Assembly (NCBI GenBank): GCA_031772625.1
Contig: CM062808.1
Span: 478,079,655-478,143,654, forward strand
Direction: 5' to 3'
DNA length: 64,000 nt
Source of the DNA: Pinus tabuliformis
Taxonomy: Eukaryota > Streptophyta > Pinopsida > Pinales > Pinaceae
In this document: positions 21,509 through 33,630 of the stretch, piece by piece
How the letters are laid out: each line of letters begins with the position of its first letter
How positions within the stretch are numbered: position 1 is the stretch's first letter
Position numbers and translations under genes: made by a program
Notes under the pieces: model-generated
What the model was told of the DNA's origin: nothing
What the model saw: only the letters and a program-made list of their open reading frames with translations
Databases searched by the model: none

Positions 21509-24500
21509 ATAAGTACTAGCACCATGCATGCAACCAATTTGAACTTGGTAGGGTGGCCCACTTGAAAATCCCTATCTGACCCTTCTACTACAATGTTAAA
21601 CCTGTTAATGGTGAGGTTTATAGTTAAATATTTATTGTAGGTGATTGATCCCTTGTCCAGAGTGACTGCCACTGGTTAATGCTAGTTATATTTTCATCCT
21701 ACCAGGTAATAGGAATTGATAAGGGACTAATATTTCTAGTTCCTTATCATGACCTTGAACTAGAGCAGTTAAGATGGCTTGCAGGTTATATGAAGGTTGA
21801 TCACAGTTAGCTTACCACAAATTTTTGTCCATGTATTAGGGCATCACCATAATGAACTTTAGAGGCCATCCTATTCGGCACCGTCATGCATATGATATTC
21901 AATGCAAGCTTCCAGACAAGTAACTACACTCTTGATGCAGGTACATGGTGTATCTATACGAGTTCAGGTAATGGAGTGATAAGACACAATATATGGTATG
22001 TTATTGCAGCATACCCTAATCAATACCATTCATCCCACCCTAAGGAATGTCATAGTGATCCCACCACTTTGTTAAATAATCTTATATAGTTTTAAGTTTC
22101 AACCTTACAACAATGATATTTTTCTCTTAAAAACATTTAAATGGCTAGATACTGGATACAACAGTGAAATTTGAATGTTGTACCTAAAATAGTTCTTTGT
22201 TGATGCACTTGTGCACTGTGTAAAAGGAATCCTTCAAATGTTCAAGGCTAGTGTCAATTTCCTTGATGTTGTTGAATATCAATTGATGAAGTCTACAGGT
22301 CTGCTCTTTCACTCTTTTGCATGATAACCTTCAGAGTGCTCCTCTAAAACTATAGATAGCAGATTGCAGTAAGTTAACACCTTTTGATGCTAAATTATGA
22401 GCTTAATTTTGGAAACAATCTCGCTGCATTTTTGGAAGGATCTTGGCCTTTTTTTCTCTCAAAATTGCATAAGTTAATCACTAAACATATCAAGGGTTGT
22501 TATGTGTTCTCACATGCACATAATGAAAATATGTAGTTGACTTTGACTTACTGTACAATAGAAATCCCTAGCATTTTCATGCAATTACATAAAACCTCAT
22601 TAAAGGTGTGCAATGGTTAATTGCTTTGATTGTCACTAGTATTCATTTTTCTTCCCTAAGGATGTGATCCTCTTAAGGAGTGTACATCTACAGGAGGATA
22701 GAAAATCTCATAACCTTTAACCTCCTTACATGGCAAGGAACATGCTTCAATATTTAGAGACACCTCTCTTGGAGGTAATTTGGTACGTTGCATTAATGTC
22801 TGAAACTTATCAGCAATGGTGAAGGAGGTTGGTCCAATTCTAATTTGATTTCTTGATGATGGGTTCTAAAGTCTGATGTCATACATGGAATAACCTTGTG
22901 TACAAAATATGGCACTCTTAACTACTAATTCTGTTTTTTCAGAAAACAAACTGTTGATTCAGAATGATAAAACTATCAGATGACTTGAATCCCAAGTTTG
23001 GATCACTTGACTGAATTGTTTATCACAATGATTGAGCTTTTTAGATCCTTGAAACATATAAGGCTATACTAGTAGAAAGATGTCTACCTATCTATTATCT
23101 ATATATTGTCTATTGGAAATGTAAGTATGTGTTTTTTTATCTTCTTATTCTGCCTTTCAAATAGTTCTTCTTTGGTTTTCTTGAGGGACCATATTTGTTA
23201 TATCTCATTACCTTTCTCCCACTTATATGGTTACAATTAATCAACCTTTAATTACATTCTGATATTTGGTTTATTCTCAATTGATTGAATAGGGGAAACG
23301 TTACTCTAAAACATCAACATTTGAATAACTTGCAAACCACAGATGGCACATGTACCATGGGAAACATATAAACTTAATTGGTTAGTTATATGTCATGAAA
23401 TGATTGCTATTATCAAGCAGCGTTCAACTCGATTCCACCCATAGACATAATTTGTAGTAGAAATTCCACCCAAATTTACAATAATTATTAATAACAACAT
23501 TTTTATCACTGGAAACATTTCTTTAATGGAGTTCACATATCAACAGATTTATTGGAATCAATTGATAGAAATAAGAATAGAGAAATAAACACACACAGAG
23601 TACAAGTACCTAATTCTTATTGTGATTGTTTCCACTAAGGTCCACATCAGTTGCAGAGGAGTGATTCATCCCTAAACACAGGAATATGCCATATAATCCA
23701 CCCTCAAGCTGGGATGTGAGGCCACAAGGTCGAACAATGGCTATTGGTTGTGTCTCTCAACAATCCCTGATCCAAAATGGATCTGATAATAAATACAAAT
23801 GGTTTATAAAAGTTCAGTACATGCAAGCAGTTGGAAAATAATTGAGGGTTGAAGAAAAAAAGAAAAAGAAAAAGAAAGGAGACCTTAGATTCCATTCCCA
23901 AGACAATACATTGGGAATCGACTTTTCACAGTAACCACCTCACTTTATGAGGGTGATAAGGAGGGGGTGTGTTACATAGGGGGTGGTTTATTGTAGAAAG
24001 ACCAAGTGCGATAAAGCCTGCAATTGGGTGGAAAAATGTTTTTCCTTAATCAATTGGCTAGTTTGCAATATTCAATCAAATAAATCTTTCATCAAAGTTC
24101 TAGAAATTCTTTATATACTCTATTTATAAAATATGCATTGATGTGAAGGAACAATAAATGTTTCAATATCTATTTTTGCGGTTCTTTGTATTTCCATTAG
24201 TTACAAATATTATCCTATGTTTACTATCTTTCCTTCAAGAACTATGGTTTGGTGAGAATTAGGTGATTGATTAAGATCAAGAGTTTACCAATTTCCTTGT
24301 GAATATGCTAGCATCTTGTTTAAACCATACTAGGTTACACTTGTAATATCAAACATGAGGAGGATTGAATGCTTCACATTGATTCTTTTGTGTGCAATCC
24401 AAGGTATTAATCTTTGAAAACCTATGAAATATTGAACCCATAATGCATTCACTCTAATCTTGTAGACTCTTTAAATGTTTCCATAATACTAGCAATATGA

Positions 24501-24561
24501 CAAATTTGTAGTGAAGCATAGCACATAATGGCATTTCTAGGAGCCAGAGGCCTGTAAGTCC
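21509..24561. other. Intergenic stretch, no gene recognised
   Basis: AT-rich sequence without a convincing frame above about 65 codons. A purine-rich run (about 23853-23880) is the only obvious simple feature. Old, unrecognisable transposon sequence is likely. Confidence 0.6.
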
Positions 24562-25960
24562 TGTTACTCACCATTTCGTGGGTGATATCCCCAAGAGAAA
24601 TTTTTCTCCATGATGAGCCTCAGCCGGTAGCCAGCAGCCCCTTGATGCCTCCTACTAGCTCGTTGTGTCATTTCTCTACCACCTGAGCCAGCCATGTGGT
24701 CCCTCACCCACCTGTATTGATCGTATGTTTGAAGGTGGGCCTCTCGAATCTAAAGGTATGTCTTGTCATTTGGTAATTGAGTATTGGGTTTACTTATCAT
24801 GGATACTTCTAGGTATGGATTGATGGGGGGATTTGGCGGAAAGAGTGGGCTTAGTTTGTGCTCTTGTCCCCTTGATCTCTTTTGGTTGTTACCCTTGGAT
24901 CTTAGTCCCATGGGATCTCCTTTATTGACCATTTGGTTCTAGGGTGGTACTACTTGGGAAACCTCGATTTTGGGTGCATGGTCCCGCTCCTTTACACACA
25001 CATATTACTCCCTTTCCACTCAGTATTACCCACCACCCCCCCCCAATTCACCATTTCTCCCACCTAGGTCCACATTTCCATTTTGGGTCCACATAGGGCC
25101 AACCTCCCTATCCCCTTGCCCCCACCTTGGGTCAGGCCTAGAATGATGCCCCAGAGGTTGAAGCAGCTAAAAGAAAAAGAAAAAGCATAATTGGCCACAT
25201 TTAACAGGAAATTGTACCACAAAATGCAAAATATGGTTGGGACAAAATAATCAGCAAGTGAGCAAAATCCAATGTATGAGCTCTACCCCAACCCATGGCC
25301 ATCACCCTGGTTCCATAGGCCCTAGATGAACCTCCTTTCTCATTCAGGAACCCATGATTGTCCCAACCCCTGGAAGGCAATGAACCGCCCTACCTTAAAG
25401 GGGGTAATCACTGCTATATCTTACACATCATGCTCTTGTCCTTTGAGCCACGAGCATTTAATTAAAGGAAATTCATAAAAAGGAAAAAGGCATATAAAGA
25501 AGGGTGGAAAAGTCAAGGCTAGGGCACCTCATGTACCAAGATTGCTCCCTCCTACACATTACATACCCAAGTGCAAGATTCCCCTTATCTAGCTACCCCT
25601 ATGCCCCACTATGTGGTCTAGGATTGCCCCTCTCATTCCCTATTCCATTCCACTTATTTTTCACTTGCCACCTCCATTAGAGGGATGCACCTTGGACATA
25701 CTATCCCCTTTAAGGGATGAAACCACCTAATAAAGTACTTGGCTAACCCCCTTTGGAGCTTGGAGACACTAGCACATGCAAAAGCCCACTATGGAAGGGC
25801 ATGCCATTATGAAGTGCCACTTTGTTATCCATGATTTGTAAGCTCTTTTACCCGATTATTTTATTGACTGGTTTTACTAGAAGCCTAGGGGACACATTGG
25901 ATCTTATGCAAGATTACAGGTGGTTTCCATTTTGGTTTGTTCTTCCTATATGGGATCCTA

Positions 25961-26186
25961 ACCAATGTTGCGAAAATCGTGATCGGGATTAAATCAGCGA
26001 GGATCTAAAATCGGAAAAAAATTGTAAAAATCAGGATAAAATCAGTAAAACTTGGCAAAAACCGACCAAAAAAAAAGAAAACACAAAAATCAATATTTTT
26101 TCCAAAAAAATATTTAATTGGTCGATTTAATCGTTTCAGCGAAAAAAATTGCAATTTTTTGAAAAAATCGCGATTTTCGCAACACT
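25961..26186. mobile_element. 226-bp MITE inside the LARD 5' LTR
   Basis: The block is absent from the same place in the 3' LTR (about 35005-35015). Its ends carry inverted GTTGCGAAAATCG and CGATTTTCGCAAC. GATCCTA is duplicated at both sides (25954-25960 and 26187-26193). The interior is A/T-rich with self-complementary GCGATTTT motifs. There is no coding capacity. A 7-bp duplication is most certain; an 8-bp hAT-like one with a mismatch is possible. Confidence 0.85.
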
Positions 26187-27141
26187 GATCCTAGGCCCCA
26201 GAGGTCTACATTGGCACATATAGGGTGTGCATAGAGAGCCATTGGCCTATACAGTAGTAGACAACACTCCACGGATCTTCATTGATGCTTAGAGACTACT
26301 AGCAATCCACTTTTGGGATGATGGTGATATGCTTGATACATTATGCCTAGCAGGTCCCCATAGGAGCCCCACACTCTTGACAGGTGTTCCAGGACTTGTA
26401 CGATGTCAGGGAAGCATTCATTCCACCACTTTGACCCTTGCAAAGGATCTACAAGCATCTCTGATTCATAAGGAGACCCATTGGGTCATTTATGTGCCCT
26501 CAGACCCACTGCGAGCACCACAGGTCTACTGCTTGGAGAAAAAGGGGCCACCCTCTTGTCCATCATATTCTGAGGAATTTATCCCTTAGTATGGCACTTC
26601 AGGACATTATTAGGCCTTTGGAGGGACCCACGACATGTAAATATTACTATTTGGCCCCTTGTGAGGCTTATTTTCCTACTTGTGAGCTAGTTTGGTGGGC
26701 TTGTCACCAATAGGTGTTTTATTTGCACATTATTTTATCATTAGGGGCTAATGTACGACCATAGGCTAACTTGAACTCCTTAGGAGGCTATATATTGATG
26801 TTAGATACATTCATTTGGATCATCACTTGACTTGGGATCTCTCTAATCATAGAGAACTTCACATTTTCTCCTTGGAGGATATTTTTTTGGATATGGATGA
26901 ATTTTGATGTATGGATTTGAGCTATTATTCTTGTCTTGGAGTTGTCTTGCAAATGAAATTCTGGTTGGATATATTCTATAATGTTGTAAGTAAATTTTGA
27001 CGTTGTTATTCTTGTTGTTGCATACTACTAAAATTAGGGCTAGTTGTTGCATAATTGAAATGTGGAATTAAGGATGTTTTATCTAATTTAATGTATGGGC
27101 CAATGTTATATGAATGAAATGTCCTAGATATTATTTGTCTC

Positions 27142-27465
27142 TATTATGAAACCAGCTCACAAAAAGATATATAAATGCCTTAAAAATAAGCCTCTTCGAG
27201 GGGGAAACCTCCTTTACATTACACAAATGAACAATTCTTGGATGATACAAATGACAAGACCTCCTTTCTATATATAGGAGTCTAAGGGGTCATAATATAA
27301 TCAGAGCCGACATAACAATAATAATGTAAGGGCCCAATAATAACAATAGTGGGCTTCTATGGGGTACATTAATAACAATATGGGGACTACATGGGCACAA
27401 CAATATAATAAGGGGGTTGTACTAATAACAATAAGGCGTTACACTAGTAGTATAGGGACCTAACA
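27142..27465 (-). repeat. 3' LTR of element G
   Basis: 324 bp, top-strand start TATTATGAAACCAGC, end GGGACCTAACA. A TATA-like run (CTATATATAG) near 27268-27277 is the probable promoter on the minus strand. Repeated ACAATAATAACAAT motifs fill the second half. Confidence 0.9.
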
Positions 27466-27469
27466 TGCC

Positions 27470-28142
27470 CCTCTCCTTCAAAAAGTGTTGTCCTCAACAC
27501 TTGAGTAGTTCTTGATGCTTTTGTATAAAATTCTTGTCCTCCCACACAGAATCTTCAACGGGTAAATTCTTCCACTTGATGAGATACTCTGAAATTGATC
27601 GATTTCGTAGCTGTCAGTTTCTTGTTTCTGTGACTGCTCAAGGCTCCAATATGATTTTTCCTTCCTCATCAAGTTCTGGCAATATTGTTTGAACTGGGAC
27701 CTTCTGCAACTTTTGAATGAGTGGACACACTTCTTCGTCCTTCTTCCATTCATCCCTTGCTTCATTTATCGAATCTAGTTGGATAATAGAAATAGCACGA
27801 AACAATACTTCCACATCCTTATCATTTCTTGAGAGTGCATCTGCAACAACATTTTGCTTCCCTAAATTGTAGATGATTTCAAAGTCATAACCCAACGTAT
27901 TTGTGACCCATTTTTTTTTTCTTCTAAAGATAATCTTTGTCTAAAAAGTATTTAAGACTATCATGATCCATTTTTACCTTGAAGTGTCTTCCCATCAGAT
28001 AAGGTCTCCATTTCTTAAGTGCATGTAGTATTGCCAACATTTCCTTCTCACAAATAGATTTCTTGAGATGTAGCCGTAAAAATACCCAATTTCCTACATC
28101 AAAACTTCTTTCACTGTGATGTTGATATGCCCGTTGTTTCAT
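27470..28142 (-). pseudogene. Chimeric RNase H to chromodomain remnant of element G
   Basis: Minus-strand reading gives an integrase C-terminal piece (KQRAYQHHSERSFDVGNWV), immediately joined to RNase H (EKEMLAILHALKKWRPYLMG, DHDSLKYF). Next come the GYDFEIIYN..KQNVVADALSR tail, ILPELDEEGKIILEPE, and a chromodomain (EYLIKWKNLP..). In element H the integrase C-terminus lies after RNase H, so the order here is changed. Several stops break the frame. No full enzyme remains. Confidence 0.75.
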
Positions 28143-28480
28143 TCGATTCTACACTAAAGTGGCATTATCCTTTAAAAGTTGTAGAACTTGTTGTTGAGAA
28201 GTCATAATTTCTTCCAATGCATTACAAGATATTGTTGGATTCATTTCTTGATGCTTGATGTGGTCTTTCACTTCTTGAACATTTTTCTTCTTGATACGTC
28301 CTTCTATCTTGATAGTTTGAGGAGTGGTAATTCCGGCCAATACATTACAAGATATGTTCAGATTCATTTCTTCTTTCTCGATGTGATATTTCACTTCTTG
28401 AACCTTTTTCTTCTTGATATGTCATTCTATCTTGTGAGTTTGAGGAGTGGTAATTCTTGCCAATGCTTTACAAGATATGG
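28143..28480 (-). repeat. 123-bp in-frame tandem repeat in element G
   Basis: The segment carrying CATTACAAGATAT recurs at 28221, 28344 and 28467 (with one change), exactly 123 bases apart. In protein terms 41 codons repeat, each with the ISCNAL/ISCNVL start of the protease region and a lysine-rich linker (IKKKNVQEVKDH). Because 123 is divisible by three, the frame is kept. Confidence 0.85.
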
Positions 28481-28573
28481 TTGGATTCATTTATTCTCTC
28501 TCCAGGGTTGGTTCCTGGTGTATATCCTCTTCTTTTGATGTTTCTTGATCCTTTTCTTCCTCCTCTTCATAAT

Positions 28574-29209
28574 CTATGTAAAATAATTTCTTCTCAGCAC
28601 ACTTATGACCTTTAGTGTATTTGCTATCACAATTGTAGCAAAGCCCTTTTTCTCTTTTTTCTTCCAATTGTTTTCATGTAAACCTTGTAGGTTGTGGAAG
28701 GCTAGGAGAAAAAACACTTCCATAATTATAGTCATGAGTGGTGGGATTCCTTGTTTCCATAATTTCGCTTTCAATTTTTTTTGCCAACTTGAATGCCTTC
28801 TACAATGAATTAGGTTCTCAAAGACGAACCTCATGTTGAATGTTATCCTTTAAAGTCCCTATGAAGACATCAATCCTTTGCTTCTCTAGAATATCATTAC
28901 CCTTATATTCAATTTTTGAAAGTCCTCAATGTTCGCTGCCATTGAACCCTTTTGTTCGAGATTTATCAATTGGCTAAAGAAGGTGTTACTCTTTGTATCC
29001 TCATAATGTGCTATCATTTCTTCCGTGAAAATTGACCAAGTGACAAGTGCTTTATGAGAACAAAGCCCTTTATACCATAAAAATTGATTTGGTTCTAAAT
29101 ATAAAGATGCAATATGTACCTTTTGTAACAGTTGAACCTCATGTAGATCAAAATATTTCTCCATCTGTAGTATCCAATTTACCAAATCCTTTCCATCAAA
29201 CTTCCTCAT
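28574..29209 (-). pseudogene. Gag fragment of element G
   Basis: The piece 28886-29209 matches the Gypsy H gag core (MRKFDGKDLVNWILQMEKYFDLH, YEDTKSNTFFSQL). The next piece (28574-28834), in another frame, includes FENLIHC and a degraded zinc-knuckle region. The N-terminal coiled coil seen in H gag is missing. The two pieces are separated by a frameshift near 28880. It is not functional. Confidence 0.75.
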
Positions 29210-30057
29210 CTCGCTTTTTCTTGATTTTAGGAGCTCAATCTTACAACTACAGTAACTATGTAATTTTAGATCTTTAAGTTCTGAAATTTCAGCTTGTAAT
29301 AGCCCGTTGAGTCCTCTTTCTAACTCAGCAAGTCTGATGGCAATTGGATTCCTGAAGAAAGATTTATTCCCAATCTCCCACGATGACCTAATTATATACT
29401 AGTTTTAGTCTTTTTGTTGGTTGACAGGAAAGTAGATAGGACTTTTATTAGAGTGAACTTGTACGACGTTCCACGTGTCACTATTTCAACCTTAGGTTCT
29501 AAAAATTATGCCCAAATAAAATACAGTCCATTCTCTTTTTGTGACTTCTTACTAAATTTCAATCTGATGCTCAAAGAGAAAGTTATGACGATTTTCCCAA
29601 GATCACCTATTTAGGATGTAATCGGGAGTATGCAAAAACCCTAACTTCCTCAAATCATATATCTGAAAATATAGCGAGACAAGATCTGAAATTCAGACCC
29701 GAGGTTCAGACCGATTTTTCTCAAATGGGTTATTTTTTTTAGCTTCTGAAACTTCATAGAGAAAATGTTATAGTGAAAATTCCACGATGACCTATTTTAG
29801 ATGAAATGATGGATCTTGCAAAAACCCTAACTTCCTCAGATCATATCTCCGAAAATATAGTGCAATTAGATCTGAAATTCGGACCCACGGTTCAGCGCAA
29901 TTAGATATGAAATTTGGACCCACGGTTCAATGCGATTTCATCTCAAATGGTTTTTTTTTTTCGCTTCTGGAACATTGTAGAAAAAAGTTATAGAGAAAAT
30001 GCCACAATGACCTGTTTGGAGCAACGAAACCCTAAGATCCAAAGATATGATACTAAA

Positions 30058-30389
30058 TGTTATGAAACCAGCTCACAACAAGATAGAAAAGATATATAAA
30101 TGCCTTCAAAATAAGCTTCTTCGTGGGGGCAACCTCCTTTACATTACACAAATGAACAATTCTTGGATGATACAAATGAAAAGACTTCCTTTCTATATAT
30201 AGGATTCTAAGGAGTCATAATATAATCAGAGCCGACATAACAATAATAATATAAGGGCACAATAATAACAATAGTGGGCTTCTATGGGGCACACTAATAA
30301 AATATGGGGACTGCATGGGCACAACAATATAATAAGGGGGTTGTACTAATAACAATAAGGGGTTACACTAGTAGTATAGGGACCTAACA
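30058..30389 (-). repeat. 5' LTR of element G
   Basis: 332 bp from TGTTATGAAACCAGC to GGGACCTAACA, followed by GTCTC. The bases next to it on the minus strand, AGTATCATATCTTTGG, are a mutated form of the tRNA-Met primer site. Confidence 0.9.
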
Positions 30390-31363
30390 GTCTCGATAAG
30401 CTTGCATTATTTGCTTTGAAGTATAAATGCTTGAAGATCACTTTTCTTTTCTTTCTCTCAACATTGGATGAAGCTGCTTTCCGGGCCTCCTTGATCAAAA
30501 AACCAAGTTCTTATCATCATCCTTGACTCCATATCCCCAAGTGAACTAGGCATTGATCCCTCAAAAATGGTGATCATTTTAACCCCTTTTTACCCTTTTC
30601 CCCTTTTTCCCTAGGTCTAGCCCCATCAGGTTACCTAGGGCACCAATTTCTCAGGAATTGACCCAAGGAAATTTTTTTATCTCCTACAGGCTACTGCGCT
30701 AGTGGGTCCCCTCCATCTCCTCCAAATTTGAGGCATTTCTAACAGTGGAATATTCATGAATCCCAAGTCCTAGCTCTAGGATCAAATTTTTCCTAGGCAT
30801 CCCCAAGGCTAGACCTCAACAGGATCAATTCAACCTTTTGAAGTAAATATTCTTGCTTGGTCCTTTCCTTTCACCTTGTCCAGGATAGGAACATAATTGG
30901 TTGCTACATTCCATCCCCGAATCTGGACTGGGTCCACTTGGCCCCATGTGGTCCCTCTTCTCAATAAAGATTATTTGTCAAGCACCATTTGGGAATCCAA
31001 GCTTCCCAAGGATTGTAGGGATTTAGAACCTCGTCTATAATCCTATTCCTTCTCCCTCAACCCTCTAATCCTCACCCCTTACCCCTGGAGGACCAAGTCT
31101 CTTGCTTAAAGAGCAAGCAAGTTCCATTCGTCACACCATCCTTGGGAAAGGGTTTCTAGGGTCAATTTCCACCTATACATTGCATATACTTTACAAGTGA
31201 TCCCTACACTACCAGGACTCCTCCAGTCAATGAAAGTCTGTAAAGATCAGGGAGATTTAGCTATGGTGATAGTGGGCTAAGCCTCCACCGTTTCCCTTAA
31301 CCTATCAGTTGCCCTCTTAGGAACCCCTTTTAGGTCCCTTGTTGGTTTGAGTGGTAAAATTTC

Positions 31364-31380
31364 TGGCGCCGTTTCCAGCG
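31364..31380 (+). other. Probable primer binding site of the LARD
   Basis: TGGCGCCGTTTCCAGCG lies four bases after the 5' LTR. It resembles a tRNA-Arg-type site known from Tat/Ogre elements; this assignment is from memory. Confidence 0.6.
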
Positions 31381-31630
31381 AAACAAAATGTGGTCTTTGT
31401 TCCCCATACAACATTATTGATATATCATTTGGCGACTCCATTGGAGGAATGAAGTCCTAGTTCCTCATTGAACTTCAAGGTCAATGCTTGTAGGGTGAAG
31501 CGGGAATTTGTGAAGGCATTTTAATTCACCCTGGTGACTCCATTTTCACATTATAACCAAGATCATGAAAAATGGTTAAATGAAGTATCCATGACATCAT
31601 CCCGAAAAAGAATAAGACCTATGGGAAAGA

Positions 31631-33297
31631 TTGGATTCGTGGTCTAAGCTTTGTGATCATCTGATAGAGCACAACAACGAGGATTTCAGACTCAATTTTT
31701 ATAATAAGAGAAGGTCAAACCTTAACAACATAAGAAAGGAGTATGAAGAAGGGCCCACAGATTATCTCTTATTGGATCTTTCCTATTATACTGGTGCATT
31801 TAATTCCTTGTCTCATGATATCAAGGAAAAATATGGCTCATTACCAGATGAGGATTTGGATGACTAGGATGACCAAGAAAATGAGGATGACAGAGAGTTG
31901 GATCCTGAAAGCCTCCAAATCACACAAGAAATAATGGATGAATATAGTAGATCATGCAAGGGGTTAGTAAGGGAATGTAATTCTAATGAAGTATTCTCCC
32001 GTTTATATGATGAAGAGGTGAAGCTTCATAAGATGAAATGTGAATATAAAGAGAACCCTGCTAATTCTCTCCTCGAAGCATACTACCAAAATCATGTAAC
32101 AAATACGTTAGCCATTGTTCTTCAAGAGAAGAGAGAATAACAGAGGTTCCGCTTGTCAACCAACCAAGATCTCGATGATGAGTCCTCGTTGGGATTGCAG
32201 GATGAGCAAGATAATTTTGAAAGCACATGTGTTGAGGATGATGAAATTAAGGTCGAGACTGACCTTACCTTTCTCAAGGGTATCACTCTTGATGACTCTC
32301 CTTTTGAAAACCTTGAGTAAGGAGATCCCATGATCTCCTTGGAGAATGACATTGGTATTATTTTTGCATTGAAAAGGAGAAATGGGAGATTGTTGGGCCC
32401 CAATTTGATTGTGCTCCCATCTATGATACTGACAATGAATATGAGATTGAGATTGATTTTTCCTTTATCCCAAACATTACTTGTGATGACATATCCATTG
32501 ATGCTTTTGGGAAGGAGAATTATTGTTTTCCCTTGCATGAAGAAGGACAATTGGAAGTGATTGATTCTCCTTTAAACGAAATCCAAATCTTTGATTCTTA
32601 TAGTGAGGAAAGAAATGAGGCTCCCGCCTACCCACCTGATGAGTATGTATTCAAATTTGTTAAGCCTTTAAAGTGTAGGGAGGGAAATCCCGTTGAATAT
32701 GATACTTTGCCCTCCCCTATGAATTTCTTTCCCGCTCACCACCTTTAGGCTTCCTCAAGTAATTCCCTCATCTCTTTTGATATGACCTCGAGTGACCGTG
32801 CCCCTTTTCCCTTTTCTGAATATGGTGTCAAGAAAGAACCCTTCATTGAATATACTTTATCCCCTTTGACCCATCCTCAGGATTATGATCACTCCACGAC
32901 CTGCCCTCTCCGATGTGACCATCACATTGAGATACCTATTTATTGTACTCCTTTCTCTCACCCTTCATTTCCCTCTCATCAAAACCGTATGACATCCTCA
33001 AAGCATGACATTACAAATAGTGATGGTGATGACAAGTTCTTGAGAGTGATCATTCGTTCCAACATTTTGTACCTAGAAGGAAAGCTCAGGACATCTAGAT
33101 TGACCAGTTTTCCTTCTCCTAGGAATTCTCTTTACCTTGAATGGAGATCATACTTTCTCACCTCCCGCCCGCTTCATCCCCCATGTGAATATGTCCACAT
33201 TCGATTTTGGGGTTGCTACATGAGTAATCATACTCGCAAGCATATGTATATTGATGTGATGATACGTTGGTTGCACTGGCTTTATGATTACACTTAA
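31631..33297 (+). pseudogene. Orphan internal frame of the LARD
   Basis: Plus-strand open pieces at 31631-31867, 31898-32140, 32533-32748 and 32782-33297 follow each other, with stops and one frame change between them. The protein is acidic and low in recognisable motifs (KLCDHLIEHNNEDFRLN, PTDYLLLDLSYY, DSYSEERNEAPAYPPDEYV). There is no zinc knuckle, protease or polymerase motif. It could be a relic of gag or of the extra open frame found in some Tat-lineage elements. I do not recognise it. Confidence 0.5.
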
Positions 33298-33395
33298 TAT
33301 TAACATTACTATATGCATGTTAGGGTAGGATGCATTACATGATGAGTTTTGCATTAGAACTAACCACATATGATGTTTCTCATGATAGATCAGAT

Positions 33396-33426
<31 letters not shown>
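33396..33426. repeat. AT microsatellite
   Basis: About 30 bases of AT repeats in the LARD internal region, just past the orphan frame. Confidence 0.95.
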
Positions 33427-33630
33427 TGCATATTTTATTAGTTTATGGGCTAACATTAAGCCTGGGTGATCATTAGACACCATGAAAAACATGCCGCCCC
33501 GTGGCTTTGATCTTTGACATGTGTAGATAACATGTCTATGGTGACTAAGAGATTGTTGGAGTTCTCATGATCTCCCGTTCGAGTACCCTCATCCACTTCT
33601 TCGAGAGATCACGTCCCAGTTGGAGCCAGA

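Larger units (their letters stand above)
27142..30389 (-). mobile_element. Rearranged non-autonomous Gypsy element G
   Basis: LTRs at 27142-27465 and 30058-30389, with GTCTC duplicated at both sides (27137-27141 and 30390-30394). The LTRs match those of chromodomain Gypsy element H at the right of the window. The interior keeps a gag fragment, the first residues of the protease region in tandem copies, an integrase C-terminal piece, part of RNase H and a chromodomain. Most of protease, reverse transcriptase and integrase is gone and the order is scrambled. The left LTR begins TA instead of TG. It lies inside the LARD 5' LTR, so it is younger than that element. Confidence 0.9.
24562..31359 (+). 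repeat. 5' LTR of the LARD, interrupted
   Basis: It starts TGTTACTCACCATTTCG and ends GGTTTGAGTGGTAAAA, where the partner LTR has GGTAACA. Homology with 33631-36896 runs through both sides of the insertion at 27142-30389. It is noncoding. C-runs near 25030-25045 are present here and absent from the partner. Confidence 0.9.

Noticed and set aside
24750-24932. Matching 60-codon frames at 24750 and 33819
   Set aside because: Their similarity reflects the two LARD LTRs, not a conserved gene.
32782-33297. Possible independent 171-codon host gene
   Set aside because: It continues the broken acidic frame of the LARD interior and has the same style of composition.
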